Assembly (NCBI GenBank): GCA_944323645.1
Contig: CALUTE010000006.1
Span: 1-64,000 of the forward strand
DNA from: an uncultured Helicobacter sp.
GTDB lineage: Bacteria > Campylobacterota > Campylobacteria > Campylobacterales > Helicobacteraceae
Direction: 5' to 3'
DNA: 64,000 nucleotides
How positions within the stretch are numbered: position 1 is the stretch's first letter; the number at the start of each line of letters is the position of its first letter. Below, piece after piece: positions 58,805 through 64,000 of this stretch. The notes below the pieces were generated by a model, which did not search any database, was not told the DNA's origin, and saw only the letters and a program-made list of their open reading frames with translations. The position numbers were made by a program, and so were the translations under genes.

Positions 58805-59119
58805 TTAATCAATCGCCATAAATTTGTTATCACGCACTTTTTGCGCTCTATCTTTGGCTTCTTGTGTGATTTTGGCGAATTTAAATTCTTTCCTGTCAGC
58901 AACATAAATTGCAAAATCGGGGCAATGCAGCTCACACTCTTGACAACCGATACAACTCTCTGGGTGTATAACTTCAATCACCTTGCCTAAGACTTTATGA
59001 GGGTCTAGACGCATTCCAAGCACACCAGCAGGGCAACGAGATACGCAAATATCACAAGCCTTGCAACGCGCCTCATTCACCCAAACAGGCGTTTGGTCGG
59101 GGGCAACCATATTTGACAT
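58805..59119 (-). CDS. oorD: 2-oxoglutarate:acceptor oxidoreductase, delta (ferredoxin) subunit
   Basis: 104 residues with two [4Fe-4S] motifs: CKACDICVSRCP and CIGCQECELHCP. It passes electrons from the OorAB centre to the external acceptor. AAGGAG precedes the ATG. It is the promoter-proximal gene of oorDABC, the order known from H. pylori. The 257 bases upstream hold no gene. Confidence 0.96.
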   Translation of the reverse strand: MSNMVAPDQTPVWVNEARCKACDICVSRCPAGVLGMRLDPHKVLGKVIEVIHPESCIGCQECELHCPDFAIYVADRKEFKFAKITQEAKDRAQKVRDNKFMAID

Positions 59120-59376
59120 TTTTTCTCCTTAAATTTTGTGTTTGCAGACCTAAATCAGCATTATAGACCAGATTCTTTAAACGAAAAACCCGCCTAGCAA
59201 CATTTTGCAAAAAACTACTTGCTAAATTCTAGCTATTGGGCTTCTTGCAATACGTGCAAGTTTGATATAAAACAACTTAAAGTACCCTTTATTTTTAGAT
59301 TTTGGTAAAGAAATTTTTTACTAAAATGATTGGTTGTAGTAAATATGATCCTAATACTAAGTAACTTCCCCAACCC

Positions 59377-60468
59377 TCAAAGAAGCTTGCAGCAATATTT
59401 TCGAACTTCTGCATCTAGCGAAACGATTGCCTCATAATCAGCAAGAGTACCAAGCTTTTTTTCAAATACCGTAAGCGCCTCAAAAACCATATTGGCAATT
59501 TCACCAAAACAAATCCTATCAGCCAAAAAATGGTCTATTGCCGCTTCATTACTTGCATTAACAATCACGCCAAGTTTGGGGTTTTCTAAAAGTCTTTCTT
59601 TAAGCACATAGAGGGGGTAACGCTTAGAATCTATAGGAGCGAACTGTAGAGCTGCAAGCTTTGAAAGATCGATTGATTCTAGGATTTGTGTATGTGCAGC
59701 TTGGCAAGGATTAATAGCATACGCAATAGGCAAGCGCATATCTGGAAGTGCAAAATGCGCGGTTGTACTCCCATCAAGAAATTCAATAAGTGCGTGAATG
59801 CTCGAACTGCGCTCTATAAATGCCTCGATACTTTTACAGCCAAAAAGCCAAAATGCCTCTAAAATTTCAAAAAGCTTGTTTGCCATACTTGCAGAATCTA
59901 TTGTAATTTTTTGTCCCATTTGCCAGTTTGGATGCTGTAAGGCAGTCTTTTTGGTTTGTGCATAGATAGATTCTAATGGTGTATCACGAAATGCACCACC
60001 GCTTGCAGTAATAACAAGACGCTTAATACTCCTATCATTGCGCAAATACCACAAACCAAAATGCTCACTATCAATGGGTATTATTGCCTTGGTATCAAGA
60101 AGCCACCCACCCGATACAAGAGATTCTTTGTTGGCAAGTGCTAGAGTTTTGCCAAGTTTTTGTATATGTAGGCTTGGCAACAATCCAGCAAAACCAACAA
60201 TGGCATTGATGACAAGTTGGCTTTGCGTACGCTCAAGCATTGCACAAATTCCCTTATCCCCTACAAAAATTTCTGCGCCCTGTGATTCAAGTCTTGGTAT
60301 ATCGCATTCATTAGCTATGGCGACAAATTTAGGACGATATGCTAAAATCTGCTCATTAAATAGAGTGATGTTTTTCCCAGCACTCATCGCCTCTATTGGT
60401 TTACCAAACTGCCTAGCAATCTCAAGTGCCAAGCACCCAATAGACCCTGTACTACCTAAAACAACCAT
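59377..60468 (-). CDS. dxr: 1-deoxy-D-xylulose 5-phosphate reductoisomerase
   Basis: 363 residues, the first committed enzyme of the MEP isoprenoid pathway, using NADPH and Mg or Mn. The NADPH motif is VVLGSTGSIG at the N-terminus. LALANKESLVSGG, PIDSEHFGLWYL and VITASGGAFRDTP supply substrate and metal ligands, with NWQMGQKITIDSASMANKL and VNASNEAAIDHF later. It follows cdsA by 18 bases. The ribosome site is weak, so coupling to cdsA is likely. Confidence 0.96.
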   Translation of the reverse strand: MVVLGSTGSIGCLALEIARQFGKPIEAMSAGKNITLFNEQILAYRPKFVAIANECDIPRLESQGAEIFVGDKGICAMLERTQSQLVINAIVGFAGLLPSLHIQKLGKTLALANKESLVSGGWLLDTKAIIPIDSEHFGLWYLRNDRSIKRLVITASGGAFRDTPLESIYAQTKKTALQHPNWQMGQKITIDSASMANKLFEILEAFWLFGCKSIEAFIERSSSIHALIEFLDGSTTAHFALPDMRLPIAYAINPCQAAHTQILESIDLSKLAALQFAPIDSKRYPLYVLKERLLENPKLGVIVNASNEAAIDHFLADRICFGEIANMVFEALTVFEKKLGTLADYEAIVSLDAEVRKYCCKLL

Positions 60469-60486
60469 CGCTTACAAATACCAAAG

Positions 60487-61329
60487 TTACTGTAAAAAAT
60501 CTGGAGTGAGTACCACACATCGCACACAAGAAAAATCATTGAAAAACATAAGCATAATGTGCAATCCAATTGCGCCAAAAAGTATGGCATCAAAACGATC
60601 CAAAATGCCTCCATGTCCGGGTAGAATCTTACCCGAATCTTTCACGCCTGCTTTACGCTTCAAATAGCTCTCATAAAGATCGCCAAAGACTCCGCAAATT
60701 GCTACAACAAAACTTACCACAATCGAAAATACAAATGTAGTCTTCAGCATAAAAATCCCAGCAATACTCCCCACCACAAGTGCAGTAGCAAGCCCTATGA
60801 TCACGCCCTCCAATGTCTTTTTGGGGCTCGTTGGGCTAAAGGGTGTATTGCCAAACATACGCCCTCCAAAAAACGCCCCTATATCACACAATGACACAAT
60901 CAAAATGAGCCACACAACTTGCCATACCCCAAAATCTACATACACACTATAAAGCACTAAGAATGGAATAGTAGGATAAATAAAAGGCAAAAATGTCTTC
61001 TCGCTAAGTGTTTGTTTGTATGCAAGATATGCTGCCAACAGCACACAAGCACCTATCCCACACTCTATAGGAGCAGCACTAAAAAATGCCGCAAGCCAAA
61101 CGCCAACCCCAAGCCCATATAGCCACAAGCTATGATCAATCTCATAAAGTTGCAATGCCTCCTTAAATCCAAGCATAAATGCCACACCAAGTGCAAGCCA
61201 AATTAAAAGCCCATTGTTGAGTGCCAACAACACAACAATAATACCAATCAAAACAGCCGCTGTAACATAGCGGCTTTGATCGTTTGAGCTTGCTATGGAC
61301 TCTTTGATCTTATTGAGCTTATCATTCAT
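60487..61329 (-). CDS. cdsA: Phosphatidate cytidylyltransferase
   Basis: 280 residues with about seven membrane helices, forming CDP-diacylglycerol for all phospholipids. The C-terminal family signature is present: SYLKRKAGVKDSGKILPGHG then GILDRFD. A short charged N-terminus precedes the first helix. AAAAGGA precedes the ATG. The cdsA-dxr pair is common in bacteria and is probably one transcript here. Confidence 0.96.
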   Translation of the reverse strand: MNDKLNKIKESIASSNDQSRYVTAAVLIGIIVVLLALNNGLLIWLALGVAFMLGFKEALQLYEIDHSLWLYGLGVGVWLAAFFSAAPIECGIGACVLLAAYLAYKQTLSEKTFLPFIYPTIPFLVLYSVYVDFGVWQVVWLILIVSLCDIGAFFGGRMFGNTPFSPTSPKKTLEGVIIGLATALVVGSIAGIFMLKTTFVFSIVVSFVVAICGVFGDLYESYLKRKAGVKDSGKILPGHGGILDRFDAILFGAIGLHIMLMFFNDFSCVRCVVLTPDFLQ

Positions 61330-61455
61330 AGCTTTTATCCTTTTTGGTTTTTGGAGAAATTTAAGGTATTATACCAAAAGATTAATGTAGCTTTGTGTCT
61401 ATTGGTCTCTTAATGTTTATTATACTTTCTGCCAAACTGCATTTAAGGAGAAACA

Positions 61456-62286
61456 ATGCCTGTACAAACAACACAATATAAGCTTCCCAAAAATATGCGC
61501 TTTTGCTGTGATGACTTCATCAAAGACAGCATACAATTCTTGCGCAAACAACGTAAAAAGCGCAATGCACGCAAACTAATTGTTGGGCTTAGCGGAGGTA
61601 TAGATTCTGCTGTGGTAGCAATACTTTGCAAAAAGGCAGTGGAACAAGATGTGATTGCTGTTTTTATGCCTTCTTCTACAACAAGTACGCACTCACTTGA
61701 AGATGCAGTAGATCTCGCTAAGGCTTTTGATATCGAACTAGAACATATCAGCATTGCTCCTTATGACATACTCTTTAGAGAGCAAAATCCAAACATTACA
61801 CCACTAAAAGTAGGCAACTTTTGTGCAAGGCTTCGTATGACAATGCTTTATAACTTCGCAAGTATGCAAAAAGGTATTGTTATCGGTACAAGTAATAAAT
61901 CCGAACTAATGCTTGGCTATGGAACTATTTTTGGCGACTTAGGCTATGCTATAAACCCCATAGGTGGGCTTCTAAAAACACAGATTTTTGCGCTTGCTCA
62001 CGCACTTAAGGTTCCAGAATCTATCATTGCAAAGCCACCAAGTGCCGATCTATATCCAAACCAAAGTGATGAAAAAGAGCTTGGATTCTCCTATGCACAA
62101 ATTGATCCGCTACTTGTAGCAATCACCAAAAAATATGGAAATTTTCAAAAACCCAAAAACTACAAACACCTCGAAAAAAAATATTTCAAAGAGTTTAATA
62201 CTGCGCTTGTAGATATGGTGCTAACACGCATCAAATCCAATCTCTTTAAACACGAGCGTCCAAGTGTGTTTGACCCCAGAATCTAA
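61456..62286 (+). CDS. nadE: NH3-dependent NAD synthetase
   Basis: 276 residues of the ammonia-using NadE, lacking the nitrilase domain of glutamine-dependent forms. The ATP pyrophosphatase P-loop is IVGLSGGIDSAVVA, followed by MPSSTTST, GTSNKSELMLGYGTIFGD and KPPSADLYPNQSDEKELG. AAGGAG precedes the ATG. It is followed after 9 bases by lpxK, a neighbourhood also known from H. pylori. Confidence 0.96.
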   Translation: MPVQTTQYKLPKNMRFCCDDFIKDSIQFLRKQRKKRNARKLIVGLSGGIDSAVVAILCKKAVEQDVIAVFMPSSTTSTHSLEDAVDLAKAFDIELEHISIAPYDILFREQNPNITPLKVGNFCARLRMTMLYNFASMQKGIVIGTSNKSELMLGYGTIFGDLGYAINPIGGLLKTQIFALAHALKVPESIIAKPPSADLYPNQSDEKELGFSYAQIDPLLVAITKKYGNFQKPKNYKHLEKKYFKEFNTALVDMVLTRIKSNLFKHERPSVFDPRI

Positions 62287-62295
62287 AGGTTGCAT

Positions 62296-64000
62296 TTGAA
62301 CTTTTGGTATCAATACTTTTATGCACCAAATTATCTCCAAAAGATCCTTAGTGCTTTTTTGTTACCGCTAAGTATGCTTTATGGCGCCATAGCCTCCCTA
62401 AAAAGAAAGCTTGCAAATAAAACCAAAAAAGACTTTGGGATTCCTATTATTTCAGTGGGCAATCTCATCGCAGGTGGCAGTGGAAAAACTCCTTTTATCA
62501 TAGCGATTGCTAAATTTTTGAGCACCTTTGATTATGGGCACATCGTGGTTATTTCGCGTGGCTATAAACGCAAAAGCAAAGGACTTATGTGGATAAGCAA
62601 GCAAGGTAAGATTCTCGCTAATGTTGCACAAAGTGGTGATGAACCTTACCTTATCGCCACACAACTTTTAGAACAAAAAGTTAGTGTGATTGTGAGCAAA
62701 AACCGCTCAAAAGCTATAAAAGAAGCGCTTAAGTCTAAAGCGCGCATTGTTCTTTTAGATGATGGTTTTCGGTTTGGCTTTGCAAAGCTAGATATTATTC
62801 TGCGCCCAAAAGTTGAGCCGTTTTTTAAACGATTTCTACCAAGTGGGCTCTACCGAGAATCTCCTGCACTCTATGAAACGCTTGCTAATACTGCTTTGAT
62901 TCTCAAAGAAGGCAAAGACTTTGTACGCAATGTACATATCACAAACCCAACGCCAAAAATGCTCCTGCTTACAGCCATAGCAAATCCAAGCAGACTTGAT
63001 GCGTTTTTGCCACCTACTTTGACAGAATCTACCTTAACAGAATCCTCTTTGACAAAAAGCACGCCACAACACACACAAAATCAAACCACACCAAACCACT
63101 GCCTTATTGGCAAAATCGCCTTTAGTGATCATCATCATTTTACTCGCTTAGAGCTTTTAGATCTTTTGGCGCGTTATAAACCAAGCTCAATTCTTACCAC
63201 CCAAAAAGATGCTGTTAAGCTTCAAAATTTTGGGCTTGAGCTGAGTATTATGGAGCTAGAGCTTGATATAGCGCCCCATATCCTAGAAAGGTTGCGCCAC
63301 TTTGTAGCAACAACATTGCAAATCAATAATTTTAAAGTGATTTATCACTGTGGTGGGCGTATTTTTGGAGGACTTTTGGGCGGGCTTGCAAATTACGACA
63401 AAAAGACCAATGCCACAAAAAGCTTAGAGCTTTTTATTCAAGCTATAGGCAAGGAAAATACATTACAGATTCTATCGTTTTTAGAATATGGCATTATGGC
63501 AAGTATTACGCCTCATAGAGCGCGTTTTGATATTTCTAAACAAACAAAGTCAAATGCTTCCCTAAAAATTGATTCTTTTGGCAATCGTGCAACAAGTGTG
63601 CCAATCTCTATGCTGTGGCTGCCTGTAGCAGAATCTAATCCAACCTATCACAAGCAAGCAACATCGCTAGAGAATAATGACTATGATACACAAATGAGTG
63701 CATATTATGTGCGCGAAGCATATGCTATGTTGAAAATGCTTTTTGTTAATGGAATGATTGATTTTTGGTTAGAAGACACCAGCCTTTCTAGTCTCGGTGA
63801 AAGCTTTGGCGACAAAGAGAGGCTTTGGAAATATTTTTATGAGCAATTTTTACTTGCCCACATACACCAAAACCCAAAACAGATCGCACAATCTGAAGAA
63901 TATGGGCTAGATTCTCCCCCTACTGCACAAGATTCTAATGTTCTTACGTGGGATACACCACAAATGTGGAATCTATGCAATCTCCATATAGGACACACAA
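62296..64000 (+). CDS. lpxK: Tetraacyldisaccharide 4'-kinase with a long unrecognised C-terminal extension (partial at the right edge)
   Basis: The frame begins at TTG 62296 (MNFWYQYFYAPNYL) and is open to the window end, at least 568 codons. Residues 1 to about 345 form LpxK, which phosphorylates the lipid A disaccharide. It has an N-terminal membrane anchor, the P-loop-like GGSGKTPFIIAIAK, VVISRGYKRKSKG, VLLDDGFRFGFAKLD, AFSDHHHFT (read here as IAFSDHHHFTRLEL) and ILTTQKDAVKL. A Thr/Ser-rich loop of about 30 residues interrupts it near residue 245. Usual LpxK is 300-330 residues. Here at least 220 further residues follow without a stop or new start, from VIYHCGGRIFGGLLGG on, and I recognise no family. 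Confidence 0.85.
   Translation, partial: MNFWYQYFYAPNYLQKILSAFLLPLSMLYGAIASLKRKLANKTKKDFGIPIISVGNLIAGGSGKTPFIIAIAKFLSTFDYGHIVVISRGYKRKSKGLMWISKQGKILANVAQSGDEPYLIATQLLEQKVSVIVSKNRSKAIKEALKSKARIVLLDDGFRFGFAKLDIILRPKVEPFFKRFLPSGLYRESPALYETLANTALILKEGKDFVRNVHITNPTPKMLLLTAIANPSRLDAFLPPTLTESTLTESSLTKSTPQHTQNQTTPNHCLIGKIAFSDHHHFTRLELLDLLARYKPSSILTTQKDAVKLQNFGLELSIMELELDIAPHILERLRHFVATTLQINNFKVIYHCGGRIFGGLLGGLANYDKKTNATKSLELFIQAIGKENTLQILSFLEYGIMASITPHRARFDISKQTKSNASLKIDSFGNRATSVPISMLWLPVAESNPTYHKQATSLENNDYDTQMSAYYVREAYAMLKMLFVNGMIDFWLEDTSLSSLGESFGDKERLWKYFYEQFLLAHIHQNPKQIAQSEEYGLDSPPTAQDSNVLTWDTPQMWNLCNLHIGHT

Noticed and set aside
1..64000. TAG read-through as a general coding change, prompted by two TAG-interrupted genes
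   Set aside because: Intact genes such as ispG end naturally at TAG, so the codon works as a stop here.

Overview
The window reads as chromosomal DNA of a Helicobacter species, most likely an enterohepatic one. FlgE is near-collinear with the H. pylori hook protein in length and sequence. The four oor genes, the heptose cluster and the lysA-pheA-DUF2156 row also fit that genus. The DNA is AT-rich with closely packed genes. Isocitrate dehydrogenase is the large monomeric type, which as I recall is not the type used by H. pylori and argues for a relative. No rRNA, tRNA, CRISPR array or insertion sequence was recognised.

Layout. 1-709 holds a broken mobile-element-type nuclease gene. 0.8-5.4 kb holds flgE behind a sigma-54 promoter and a dCache chemoreceptor with a T13 tract upstream. 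5.5-11 kb holds a sugar aminotransferase, a DUF2156 protein, pheA, lysA and a small membrane protein. 11.3-15 kb is the ADP-heptose cluster (gmhA, hldE, hldD, gmhB), followed by a DsbD_2-type membrane protein, a coiled-coil protein and hypA. 17-25.6 kb holds ispG, an exonuclease, a TRIC-type channel, gltX, a secreted protein, a Sel1 protein and monomeric icd. 25.8-34.3 kb holds a decayed ankyrin gene, a cold-shock-like protein, ftsK, a Sel1 protein and gltA. 34.5-42.8 kb holds ridA, rplU-rpmA, a DUF2059 protein, obgE, a DedA protein, a CoA-binding protein, a G10-tract outer-membrane protein and a lipoprotein. 43-50.6 kb holds typA, a nitroreductase, nrdA, purE, a DUF3972-like protein, a DUF89 phosphatase and an M23 peptidase. 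50.6-55.1 kb is a surface-glycan locus. 55.1-64 kb holds an RluA-type synthase, oorDABC, dxr, cdsA, nadE and an extended lpxK.

How genes work together. gltA, icd and oorDABC supply the oxidative TCA segment from citrate to succinyl-CoA. ispG and dxr are two steps of the MEP isoprenoid route. The heptose genes and lpxK serve the LPS core and lipid A, and cdsA supplies phospholipid precursors.

Most interesting parts. (1) The glycan locus at 50.6-55.1 kb has two different enzymes that both carry an N-terminal CBS pair. They are transcribed divergently from one promoter region, each with the same palindromic element in its leader. The locus also contains a methyltransferase switched off by a G11 tract. 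(2) The heptamer AGATTCT/AGAATCT is strikingly frequent and concentrates in gaps and in non-conserved protein inserts. (3) lpxK is fused in frame to a long unrecognised C-terminal region. (4) Several simple-sequence tracts (T13, G10, G11) look like contingency switches of surface and sensory functions. (5) Two genes, the left-edge nuclease and the ankyrin gene, are interrupted by in-frame TAG codons.
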